Assembly (NCBI GenBank): GCA_000787465.1 | Contig: JSYX01000295.1 | Span: 1 to 42,145 of the forward strand | From: Thermomucor indicae-seudaticae | Taxonomy: Eukaryota > Mucoromycota > Mucoromycetes > Mucorales > Lichtheimiaceae | Direction of reading: 5' to 3' | DNA length: 42,145 bases | Shown here: positions 12,603 through 22,031 of the stretch, piece by piece | How positions within the stretch are numbered: the first letter of the stretch is position 1 | How the letters are laid out: each line of letters starts with the position of its first letter | Made by a program: the position numbers and the translations under genes | Notes under the pieces: model-generated | What the model saw: the letters and a program-made list of their open reading frames with translations, nothing else | The model's database searches: none | Told to the model about the DNA's origin: nothing

Positions 12603-12760
12603 CCGACCCGGCTTCGCAAGAATCCTTATAAATCCTCATCTATTACATCCACTGAACTAGGGCAAATTTTGTAATAATGCTGAGACGCTATACCACAACT
12701 CACAAAAAAAAGCCTAGGTTGTTAGCATACTTCGTTGTTGAGAAAAAGATGTGTATAGGT

Positions 12761-12776
12761 GTGCCGAATTCGGCAC
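12761..12776. promoter_or_regulatory. Perfect 16-bp palindrome GTGCCGAATTCGGCAC
   Basis: Exact palindrome containing CCG-N4-CGG, an everted CGG arrangement of the kind bound by Zn2Cys6 factors (established for that family). It lies between the divergent 12576 gene and BolA. It and its partner at 12582-12602 could alternatively be termini of a short inverted-repeat element. Confidence 0.4.
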
Positions 12777-12947
12777 AGTCGGGGCAAATAGTACCCATCA
12801 AAGGATAAACCTCTAATTCGTCACGACGGTATTTGTACTAGAGCTGTATAGGACCTGCGAGGGTCGTTGTACCCTTTCAGCGCCTGTTTGTTCATATATG
12901 AAGAATTCGGACACCGTCGCTTCGTTTGAAAAGAATCTCCTCCCTTC

Positions 12948-13450
12948 ATGGCGTCCCACGACAAAGGTCCTACAGAACTGTCTATTGAACGCAAGGTAGC
13001 GAACATTTTGGACACGAATAAAATATCGCAAGGTTTAATGCGCTACCAGATTACGGAAGTTCTACAGCCTTCCACACTGGAAATCGTGAATGAATCTCAT
13101 TTACACGCGCACCATGCTCCCATGAGAGGAAACACAAATCCAGAGACCCACTTTCGGTAAAAAGCAGAGCCACTCTTTGGCAAACAGGATTCGAATGCGC
13201 TATTTTTAAAGCTGACAACTTGTTTTCCAAGATTGACTATTGTATCCGAACAGTTTGCTGGCAAAGTAAGTTACAGAACAAGGCATCGTCAGTTTTATAG
13301 ATGCTTAGGTTATTCATTCACTGTTTGAAGTCATTAATGCAGCGGCATCGGCTGATCTACAGCTTACTGGACGACGAAATCAAGAATGGAATTCATGCAT
13401 TATCCTTGAAGACCAAGACAAAGGCAGAAATGGAGAAAGAGAACAAGTGA
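12948..13450 (+). CDS. BolA-family protein (BolA1-like), 102 aa
   Basis: Exons 12948-12995, 13050-13156, 13232-13265 and 13331-13450; 309 nt close in frame. The protein starts MASHDKGPTELSIERK and continues ITEVLQPSTLEIVNESHLHA, HHAPMRGNTNPETHFR, LTIVSEQFAGK, SLMQRHRLIYSLLDDEIKNG and IHALSLKTKT. This is the full BolA fold with the conserved His of the RHR motif and the His-containing loop that binds Fe-S clusters with monothiol glutaredoxins (known family role, Fe-S trafficking). The first intron (12996-13049, 54 nt) contains no stop and would add 18 residues if retained. I removed it because the continuous family sequence resumes exactly at its acceptor. No clear mitochondrial presequence is seen, so the compartment is uncertain. 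An out-of-frame ATG lies upstream at 12897. Confidence 0.92.
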
Positions 13451-13611
13451 ATGACTTCTGTAATTATCTCCATTGTTCAATCAAGCTTGATGCTTCCGAA
13501 AATACGCTGCAAGAATATCAAGCAAGCAACGTATCCGACAGGACCTTGTTCAACCAGTCAACCACCAAAAAAACGTCTGTTGAGATTTTTATACAACCTG
13601 TCAACTCACCT

Positions 13612-15091
13612 GTCGAAAAAAGAAAATAAAATGGATGTCACCCCTGAATAGCCAAAGTAGAGTACAGTGCTCGTAAAACTGTTCATATCCAGCTTTGTAA
13701 AGTAGTACAAGACAGAGTGACAGAACACATAAAAGCCGGCAGCCGCGGCCGTAAGGAAAGCGCGCCATGACCAGCGGTAGTCCTATGCATCGATGGAGAC
13801 AGCGCATCAGAGTCGTGATTTCAGAACTCGTCAAGACGAGGACAATGAAAACAAGGAACAGGAATCCGATGCCATAATAGACCCATTGGGATCATATACT
13901 GAACATGATAAAGCACAGTTCGATAAAGATGGCACCAAGCGGTAATACGCCGCCCATCAAAATGGATGGAGTAGGGCGCAAGTAAACTGGCTACTCGGGA
14001 ATCTGGCGTGAGATTTAGTTCGTACGCACAGGATGTTCGATCCGTGGTTTGCGGAACCCAAAGTACGACCCCACGACACTCAAAGGGGAGGATATCAAAA
14101 CCCATAAGCCGAGGATCGCAACCATCGTTCCAAACGGAACGGCTCCCGATGAATGCGAGCTGATCAAAAACAAGTTTAACGCGAAAAGTATACGCAGGAT
14201 AGCCTTGAGAGAGGGATTGTTCAGTAATAGGCATCTTGTATTAGGTACTCACCAGGTAATAAAGTCTCAGCCAGCAAAGTATTGAGCTTCCAAATCTTCG
14301 CCCTCGTTCATCTTGTATAATCTAGTTAGTAATCGCTATCGATAAGGCTCTAGGCTTGTTGTATGTACTCACTTGCCAAGTCACACTGTAAGTATACACA
14401 ATGCGTCCGGATCCATCTTCTTTAAGACTGAACATAGGGTCGTCCGCATCACACAGATTCGCGTCTCGTCATCGTTGACCTTGGTATCCCGGCTATATGG
14501 GACAGCGACGACCCTGACCACCCTATTTTTACCATCCTGGCGTTCATGGTAGTCGATACAGATCTCATAGTGATTGTTGAGTATAGATTCTCCATTCCGG
14601 TCATCATTCTCGCCCATCCGTGTTTACGTGCACTGCCGGGAGACCGTTCACCGCATAGCCAAGTGCATAGTCATCAGATATGCACTGGTTAATGTGCTGG
14701 GCATCGTCTTTAGGAATCGCGCCTGTTACTTTTCCTCTCGTTTCATGTACAACTGATCCCGCAATGATAAGCCACTCTGCCCCTCAGTTGTTGCCCGATA
14801 GAAAGAGATTTCCGAGTTGTATACATGTTCCTGGAAAGGTGTCCTAAAGCTGCGGTCGCCAAACATGATACTGCCTAGGCTTACGGGCTGTGATTTGAAG
14901 TCCACCCTCTGGTTGGCAAAAGTGGAATCGAGGGTCATAGTAATCGTACGCGAGTACTGACTTGAGCTGTTGTTGACTGGATATGGGTGTAAGTAAACTA
15001 ACATTGTCACCATCCGCATAGTCATTAGGGCAACGCCAGGTAAATAGGATGCAGAGCATAAGTTGCTATATACAGCCACAGTCGTTCCCAT
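13612..15091 (-). pseudogene. Nonaspanin (TM9SF/EMP70) pseudogene, frameshifted and internally deleted
   Basis: Pieces of one TM9SF protein appear in order on the minus strand but in shifting frames: YLPGVA (near 15040), NDYADGDNVSLL then AYDYYDPRFHFCQPEGGLQ in a second frame, SLGSIMFGDRSFRTPFQ in the first, IPKDDAQHINQC in another, NNHYEICIDYHERQDGKN, and GSGRIVYTYSVTWQ again shifted. After a gap lacking about 200 or more central residues come [20 protein letters not shown] and [20 protein letters not shown], then an in-frame TAA (14017-14015), ISRQIPE and a TAG (13993-13991), and finally TSTVLYFGYSGVTSILF near 13620. A functional copy is a nine-span endosome/Golgi protein. Neighbouring genes close perfectly in frame, so sequencing error is an unlikely cause. 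Confidence 0.9.
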
Positions 15092-15265
15092 AACGGCGAA
15101 CCAGGGCGTGCAACAATCGATTCGACGGCATTGCTCAAGCGGTACAGTTTCCGACTCCGACGTTCATTCGTTGGATCGCAGCCCCGATAGTGCCTGCCCT
15201 CTTTCCCTTTTACCTTCCATCCATCGACGTTAGGCATCCATCCATCCGTTTGATACTCATTCAAG

Positions 15266-16165
15266 ATGCTTTTGTACCGTGACATTATCTCTAGTACGAT
15301 ACTTGAAGCATTTGCATCATGATCAATTCGACAGATCGCTAACCGGCACTTTTTATTGTATAGACGACGAGTTGTTCTCTGATGCCTACGTAAGTTGACA
15401 TCTGATGCAGTAATTAATGCGGCAGCTCATTGCAGTTGCTGGCACACATGATTACGACTCCCCAAAATAGCTTTGCGTTCAACACTTACCCTTTGTAACT
15501 TTTTACAGCCCATCAAGGAGATCGATGACATTGCTTACGAAGTCGACTGTGCGGTACGACAACAGTTTTGAACTTATCTTGTAACGAGAGAGAACAGACA
15601 GTAACGGCTGAATTTTTTGCTTTGCAGATGGTTACGATCAAGGAAGGCGAAGTCGATATTGGCGCCAACCCTTCGGCCGAAGGTGGCGATGAGGGTGTTG
15701 AAGAAACCGTCCAGACTGTCAATAACGTCGTCTACTCGTTCCGTCTCCAAGAAACCTCCTTCGACAAGAAGAGCTACATGACCTACATCAAGGGTTACAT
15801 GAAGGCTCTCAAGAACAAGCTCCAGCAGACCAACCCCGAACGTGTCGCTGTCTTTGAAGCTAAGGCTACTACCTTGGTTAAGAAGATCTTGGCCAACTTC
15901 AAGGTAACATACCGTTTTTTTTAAATAGCCTCGCAGAAATATCTCCCTCTAAATGTCGATCATTAGGATTATGAGTTCTACATTGGCGAGTCGATGGACC
16001 CTGACGGTATGGTTGCCTTGCTGAACTACCGTGAAGACGGTATCACTCCTTACTTCACCTTCTTCAAGGATGGTCTCAAGGAGGAGAAACTGGTAAGCAT
16101 AAATGGAGGAAACGCTCCCCTGGCAATATCGATCATTAACCTCCCGTTTCTTTTTATTTCAGTAA
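15266..16165 (+). CDS. TMA19: Translationally controlled tumour protein (TCTP), 167 aa
   Basis: Exons 15266-15293, 15364-15389, 15509-15553, 15628-15903, 15967-16092 and 16163-16165; 504 nt close in frame. It starts MLLYRDIIS, then [40 protein letters not shown], the TCTP signature region ([20 protein letters not shown]) and [20 protein letters not shown], ending [11 protein letters not shown]. Length equals the family norm. Known role: abundant cytosolic protein associated with ribosomes, growth control and stress (yeast Tma19). The final exon appears to hold only the TAA stop, after an intron at 16093-16162 with a clear GTAAGC donor and TTTCAG acceptor. Codon usage is strongly biased toward C-ending codons in the main exon, as expected for high expression. 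Confidence 0.96.
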
Positions 16166-16201
16166 ATGGATTAGCATGATATTAACTCATATTCTAGTTC
16201 G

Positions 16202-16207
16202 AATAAA
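16202..16207 (+). terminator. Poly(A) signal AATAAA of TCTP
   Basis: AATAAA 37 nt after the TCTP stop codon, followed by T-rich sequence. Confidence 0.6.
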
Positions 16208-16601
16208 ATGATATCTTTTGACATCGTTGTATAAAAAATACAACTTGCCTTGGAGTCTTTCTTTCTTGTCTAAAGTTACGTGCAGGATCTCTACCTGAAT
16301 TGATGGGAAATGACGAGTTTGCCAAAGCCATCTGGTGTTTTTGAACAACCCATATTGGTTCAAAGATTCATTCCAATGGCATAATCATTCTGGCGAGCAA
16401 TTTGAGCATGAGAAAAGCCCAAGGACTTTGACAGAATCACAAGATCTTTTGTATTTCTAGCAATTTGACGAAGAAATCCTGCATAGGCAGCATTGAAATG
16501 TTGCATGAGTTCTTCGAGGTTTCAATTTCCGCTTGCTGACTTATAAAAACACGGTTTCAAGGAGAGCTTGACCTGCCAACACTAGCTTTCACCCATTGAT
16601 C
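16208..16601. other. Intergenic region between TCTP and the BRCT gene
   Basis: No gene seen. It holds the TCTP 3' end and the promoter of the BRCT-repeat gene. Confidence 0.5.
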
Positions 16602-18602
16602 ATGACATCATTTCTCAGAGCCACTTCAAGCACTGAAGCTTCTTCTTCTTCTTCGGCAACAGCCGCCACTGCAACTCCAAACACCGATAAAAGCCAGATC
16701 CTTAAGGGTGTTATTGCCTGCTTGGACGTTAGGTTAGCATAGTGTCAATTCAAGGCAGTAATTGGTGAACAGGGACCTTACTTTTGCCTGTTTCCACGCT
16801 TTAGAACTGAAGACGGTGACGACGTGTCACGAAACTTTGAACTTGCATTGCAATCTATGGGAGCAAAGGTAAAGGCATCGCATAATTTTTATGAATACTG
16901 TCTTATTGACGTTACCGAAATACATACTAGACTCGTAGGACGGTTACAGGTCCGTTCGCATTGGCAAAGATGGCCTCGTCCCCCCTTTTCTAACCTTTCC
17001 TTTTCACGCACCAGATTCTATCACACACTTGGTTTTCAAGAATGGGTCCACAGCGACTTTCCGAAAAGCAGCCAGTCGAAATGTTTACATTGTCAATCTC
17101 TTATGGATAACTCGGTAAGTAAACCGGATTTCATGCAAATACTCTCCCTCTTTCTTATTTTGGAGGGGCCTTGGGAACTTAGATGCAGAAGCGAAGGGCG
17201 ACGATTAGATGAGAAGGAATTTATTATTGACCGGCCTCAAGTACTATCACTTTCTGGAAGGCGTCGGCGAAAGTCGATGGAACCTGGCAAGGTATTGCCG
17301 TTAGGAGATGGTGAGTCAGGTAATCTTTTCAGAATTTTTAGGAAAACCCGCTAAACGACATCAAATACTCAGATTTCTCAGGCCCAACAGTTGCCGGAAA
17401 GCGAAAGCGAAAGTCGATGGAACCTGGCAAGGTGTTGCCGTCAGGAGATGGTAAGGCCGTCAATCTTCTAACGATCTTCAGGAAGACGCGCTAAACGGCA
17501 TCAAATCTTCAGATTCAGCTGGCCCATCACTTCCTGGAAAGCGACAGCGAAAGTCCATGGAACCTGGAAAGGCACAGCCTTCAGGTGAAGGCAAGGCAGA
17601 CTATCCTCACGATGCTCAAGAAAACCCGCAAAACGACATCAAGTCCTCACATTTATCAGGCCCAACAGCTACTGGAAAGCAAAAGCGAAAATCCATTGGA
17701 CCAGGCAATGTATTGCCGTTGGACGAAGGTAAGGCCACCAATCTTCTCACGATCTTCAAGAAGACGCGCTAAACGGCATCAAATCCTCAGATTCAGCAGG
17801 CCCATCTCTTGCTGCAAAGCGACGGCGAAAGTCCATGGAACTTGGAAAGGCACAGCCTTCAGGAGAAGGCAAGGCAGACTATCCTCCCGATGCTCAAGAA
17901 AACCCGCAAAACGACATCAAGTCCTCACATTTATTGGGCCCAACAGTTACTGCAAAGCAAAAGGGAAAGTCCATTGAACCCGGAAAGGCACAGCCTTCAG
18001 GAGACGGCAAAGCAGACAATCTTCACTTCCTGCGAGGAAACTCGCAAAACAACATGAAATCCTCAGATTTACAGGGCTCAACAGTTGCTAGAAAGCAAAA
18101 GGGAAAGTTCATTGAACCAGGCAAGGTATCACCGTTAGGCGAAGGTAAGGCCACCAATCTTCTCAGATCTTCAAGAAGACGCGCTAAACGGCGTCAAAGC
18201 ATCACAATCATCAGGCCCATCAGTCTCTGGTAGGCGACGCCGCAGGTTGATTAAACGTGACGAGGCAAAGCCATTTGGAGAAGGTGAGGCAGGCAAGCTT
18301 TTCATGGTCTTCGAAAGCGCTAAACGACATCAAAGCCTCACATTCTTCAGGCCCATCAGTCGCTGGTAGACGACTCCACAAGTTGATTAAACGTGACGAG
18401 GCACAGCTGTTTGGAGAGGGTAAGGCAGGCAAGCTTTTCACGGTCTTCGAAAAAAAGAGTGCTAAACGGCGTCAAAGCCTCACATTCATCAGTCCCATCA
18501 GTCTCTGGTAGACGACGCCGCAAGTTGATTAAACGTGACAAGGCAAAGCCGTTTGGAGAGGGTAAGGCAGGCAATCTTCACGACTGACGTATAGCACGCT
18601 AA
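16602..18602 (+). CDS. Microcephalin-like BRCT-domain protein with C-terminal tandem repeats (about 488 aa, model tentative after exon 5)
   Basis: Model exons: 16602-16732, 16805-16868, 16950-16977, 17015-17114, 17183-17291, 17342-17431, 17482-17728, 17764-18144, 18179-18283, 18318-18419, 18460-18561, 18595-18602; 1467 nt close in frame. The N-terminus (Ser/Ala/Thr-rich) leads into a BRCT domain: ILKGVIACLDV, NFELALQSMGAK, SITHLVFKNGSTATFRKAAS, NVYIVNLLWITRC and DEKEFII, closest in style to the first BRCT of MCPH1. BRCT domains bind phosphopeptides in DNA-damage signalling (known). After residue about 155 the protein consists of degenerate 46-residue repeats (GKRKRKSMEPGKV / KSSDxSGP). The 28-nt exon and the introns of 33-40 nt in the last repeats are unusually short and need transcript proof. 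Without splicing, several units end at KTR-stop. The BRCT part is solid; the 3' structure is not. Confidence 0.6.
17250..18600 (+). repeat. Tandem array, about 10 copies of a 138-bp unit
   Basis: The phrase CTAAACGRCATCAAA (or CAAAACGACATCAAG) recurs at about 17351, 17491, 17629, 17769, 17907, 18045, 18184, 18320 and 18462, with a last decayed copy at 18599. Spacings are 136-142 bp. Two subtypes alternate in the first half (ending GAAGACGCG-CTAAAC versus GAAAACCCG-CAAAAC). The last three copies form a third subtype (AGGTTGATTAAACGTGAC). The unit encodes a basic GKRKRKS block and an acidic/Gly linker. Confidence 0.9.
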
Positions 18603-20140
18603 CCGAACGCAAATCATCATGGGATCTGTCAACAGACGCTGGTGCAGGCGCTCCGCAACAACGACAACAAAAATAACAACAGTATGAGCGTTCTCATGAC
18701 TTCTTTCAAAGACCAAGCAACTTCCCGACGCCATCCAATCTCATTACCGAGTTGCAGGCAAAATATACAAATGACCCGAGAGCGACAGGCAGAAACGCAT
18801 AACGATACGCCAGGCCCTGAAGGAGGATCCATACTGATCGAATTCGGCCAGCTGCCTTGCCCCTTTGCCAACGTGCCAAAGACAGCTTACGACGAGATTG
18901 TAGGCAATGACGATGGCGTGAAGGAGATAAACAGCAGTGATCGTGCCGAGCGAGAATGACGGGCAGGACGCCATTCTATGAAAGATATGGAGGCCGACCG
19001 TGGGCCTAAACGGCGGGGTGTGGGTGGGACTTTTGGGTATTTTTGCACAGTTGCAACAACTGGGGCTCCGGATGGGCCGGGCCGAGCGGGCCTGGGTCAA
19101 ATGCCCAGTGGGCTGAGACCGAGGCCCAGGCCCGACCCAAACCGGAGCCCTGGCAACAACCATCAGCAACACAAAAGCAGCCGCAGCCGCAGCCACAGCC
19201 ACAGAACCGCACGCTACCCAGCATCATCGTCAACAAAGCCAGCAGCAGCATCCGATGAAGAACAACAACGTCGGGTTGCAAAAAGAGCAGCTAAAGTGAC
19301 AGAAAAACAAATCCGTCGACGACGTGATATCGATTTCTTTTTGTATGGGGAGATAAAAGAAAGGTGTGCTTATTTGATGAGGAAGGAGTAAAGCAGCAGC
19401 TGACATGATGATTGAAAAAGGCAGTGATCAAGCGGTCTCTCGACAGTATCTTTGAAATCCTGGTTCCACAGAACCTGACGCCTGAACAGGAACATTACGA
19501 GTACTCACCGCGTTCACGATTCTTAAAGAAACTGGCTACGGCTGAGCGACGACAGTCATCAGTACCGACAGCAGCTGGCCCAACCTTTACAGCCAAATCT
19601 CTGAAAAATTAAAATTCCAACTCGAAGCGTTCCGTGAATTTGTTATCATGTCACCCAAAGCTCCTTTGTATCAACTGCATCAATTCGCATATATCAAGCA
19701 TCGTCAGGCAGAAGACGTTGAGCCATGCATCCGATGCGGTCCTCATTCGTGTTTGTCTTTAAAGAAACTGATGCATTATCTTGCTCGCGAGCTTGCTTTA
19801 TTGTGAAGCTGGATGAAAAATTGCAAAAATAACTAGCAATGAGTACAGTACCGATCGTAACTGCTGCATCATCGCGACCGCTATGGGAACGCTTTTCTAC
19901 TATTAATCATCATCAACAACAACAAAGACAACAGCAAGCGTATTTATTACGTAGCTAGGCATGTGCAAGATCGACAGATCATCAAGATCATCCGCTATGT
20001 TATTGATTTCGACCGGATGAATGGGCGCACATCGATCAGTATTGTCATCACTATGTCGCGGCTGTATACGAGTTTTATGCGATTATCCGCAATATCCAGG
20101 ACTTTACGCTGAGCTGTCCATTGGTGACTTGTCTAATTTA
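18603..20140 (+). pseudogene. Decayed locus of unknown family
   Basis: Protein-like stretches follow each other on the plus strand but in incompatible frames. Examples: KRAAKVTEKQIRRRRDIDFF (near 19300), IKRSLDSIFEILVPQNLTPE (near 19430), a shift at about 19560, SEKLKFQLEAFREFVIMSP and PCIRCGPHSCLSLKKLMHYL (to about 19806), then SRPLWERFSTINHH and RPDEWAHIDQYCHHYVAAVY (to about 20130), interrupted by stops and without splice motifs at the breaks. I do not recognise the family. It could be an old gene relic or an unidentified gene whose introns I failed to place. A CAG-rich tract lies at about 19176-19206. Confidence 0.35.
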
Positions 20141-21537
20141 ATAAAATAAAGAACATGCAAAATTAAATGGCTCCGCGGTACAATTTGTGCCAACCTCTAA
20201 TACAATTTTTCTATGTGCCAAAAAATACCCAAACGTACAACTTGTTCTAATCAAGCAAAAATTCTGGCGTGAGTTTTAGCGTAAAACTCAACCGAGGCAT
20301 TCTATACTCCTAAAACTGAACTTCGAGTGGTTGCTGCTAGAAGTTAGATTATATATTCAGAGCAGTGGCCCAACGGATATATACTGAGTACGCCTTCATA
20401 TTGTCAGATTCAGTTTATGTGGAAGTATTCCGGAAAACTCGCATGTTTGGATAGCGTACGGAAACTGCAGACTATATGATAATAACAGCATTTTGAAGTA
20501 CCCTGTGATAAATAGGTTTTGACGGCAGCCGGAAAACTGAATTATAGTGACCACATGGTCTGGTAGCTACGCATAATCCTGTCCGAAAGGCATAGGGTGG
20601 AAGGTTAAATTGCGCAAAGACACTGGACCAAGTAAGCTGCGGCTAAATGGATTACCGAAAAACGGGACATCAGACAGACAGGTAGACATTACAGATCGTA
20701 TAAAATTCTAGAAAGCGTTAAACGTCTTAATAAGTGAGAAGCATATATGAAAAATATATTTTAATTCATACAATTGTTACTGGTGTGATCGTCTAAATGC
20801 TCCTTGGAAAAAAAGATATTGTAGGTTCACATTTGGACAGTACGTCGGAGAAAGAGAGATACAGAAAACGGCCTTTTAATGGTTTTTTGACGCAGATGGC
20901 CAATTGCTTCGTTCAAAGCAGCAATCGCCAGCCAAAAGGCCCTCTTTTCGTTTTAGCCTTTCTACCGCCTCTCTTTTCTTTTTGATATACCTACAACCTG
21001 GCAACATGTTCAGTCGCCTTTTCCTTCTGTGGACGGTATGTCGAATAAACTATGAACAGAAGAAAAAGACAAAAAGGAATGGATTAAGAAATATAAGACC
21101 ACCAAAATTGTAAACCAGTTCAACAGCAAGCGCGAGAAGAGACACAGCAATATAACAGCATTGCCAGTTCTGTCTCCATAGTTTCCCCGTCTGTTGGTAC
21201 GTCATCAGGTGCGTAACGTCCTTCTTCAGCGTCGGCCGTTGATCCTTGATATGCCACATCCCGAGTAACGTATTCTTTCGGGCTTAGATCCAGGAGATGG
21301 TTTTCTCTGTGCAGCAACTCCAAGCATAGTTTTCTGTGTCGTGATTTAACAAGTACCGAGAGTGGTAACGAGGATCAGTTGCTCTAACACCGTGCGAAAA
21401 ATCAGGAACCACATGCACAGGATGCACAATCCGCTTAACAAACGTAACAAATAGTCCACCGGAAGACACGTCCAAGGCTGGAGATAGACGTTGCGTCCCT
21501 GTTGGGGTGCGGCACATGAATTCAAAGTTTCCAATGT
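20141..21537. other. Intergenic, AT-rich
   Basis: No supportable gene. The perfect hairpin GAGTTTTA-GCG-TAAAACTC lies at 20271-20289. Minus-strand frames at 21050-21560 include hydrophobic stretches (for example CCYIAVSLLALAVELVYNFG), but they are broken and unrecognised. Confidence 0.4.
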
Positions 21538-22031
21538 GTGAGGCATAACTACCTCTCAATCGGACCTCAGAAAGTCGCTCAAAGCCTCACAGGAGTACGT
21601 GGCCCAATTCCCAGTATGGCACTGTATTCTGAGTGGCAAGATTACTCTACAGCGCTCGGGATTCCGGAGAATGCGTATATTATAGCATGTTCTCCGTTTA
21701 AAGAGATTGTCATTTATAGTATGTAGCGCTCAGTACCAATCGAACATCATCTTAAGGTCACTCAGCACTTGAGCAGATTTATCTTGAACCACCCATTAAG
21801 TATGCAAACACTACCTGAGACATGATCACTGTAGTGAGCCGTTCAAAAATAATTGCCGTCTCAGGGGACAAAACAGCGCAAGTGTGGGATCTGAAACCGC
21901 CACGCAACGGACATATCCTCGAAGGTTTCGATAGTGCAGCAGTCACATGCAAATTGAGCCGCCAGGAAGACCTCCTCTGTATCGACACCGGAACTGGTTC
22001 AATATATGTATATAACTTCGATTTCTGTTAA
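21538..22031 (+). CDS. WD-repeat-like fragment, two exons or relic
   Basis: An upstream frame contains SLTGVRGPIPSMALYSEWQD and ends FKEIVIY. A possible intron (GTATGTAG donor near 21719, acceptor CACTGTAG near 21835) joins it to SRSKIIAVSGDKTAQVWDL, a typical WD40 blade end, then GHILEGFDSAAVTCKLSRQE and the stop at 22029-22031. Only one blade is clear, against seven or so in a propeller, so this is either a fragment of a WD protein or the 3' end of one whose upstream exons are lost. No N-terminus was found. Confidence 0.3.

Noticed and set aside
13612..15091. Sequencing error as explanation for the nonaspanin frameshifts
   Set aside because: Flanking multi-exon genes close exactly, and the locus also has substitution stops and a large internal deletion.
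15025..15285. Minus-strand open frame of 86 codons overlapping the TCTP start
   Set aside because: No domain, overlaps a certain gene start and lies just upstream of the pseudogene; treated as chance.
21050..21560. Minus-strand frames with hydrophobic stretches resembling membrane segments
   Set aside because: Different frames, no joining splice motifs, no recognised family.
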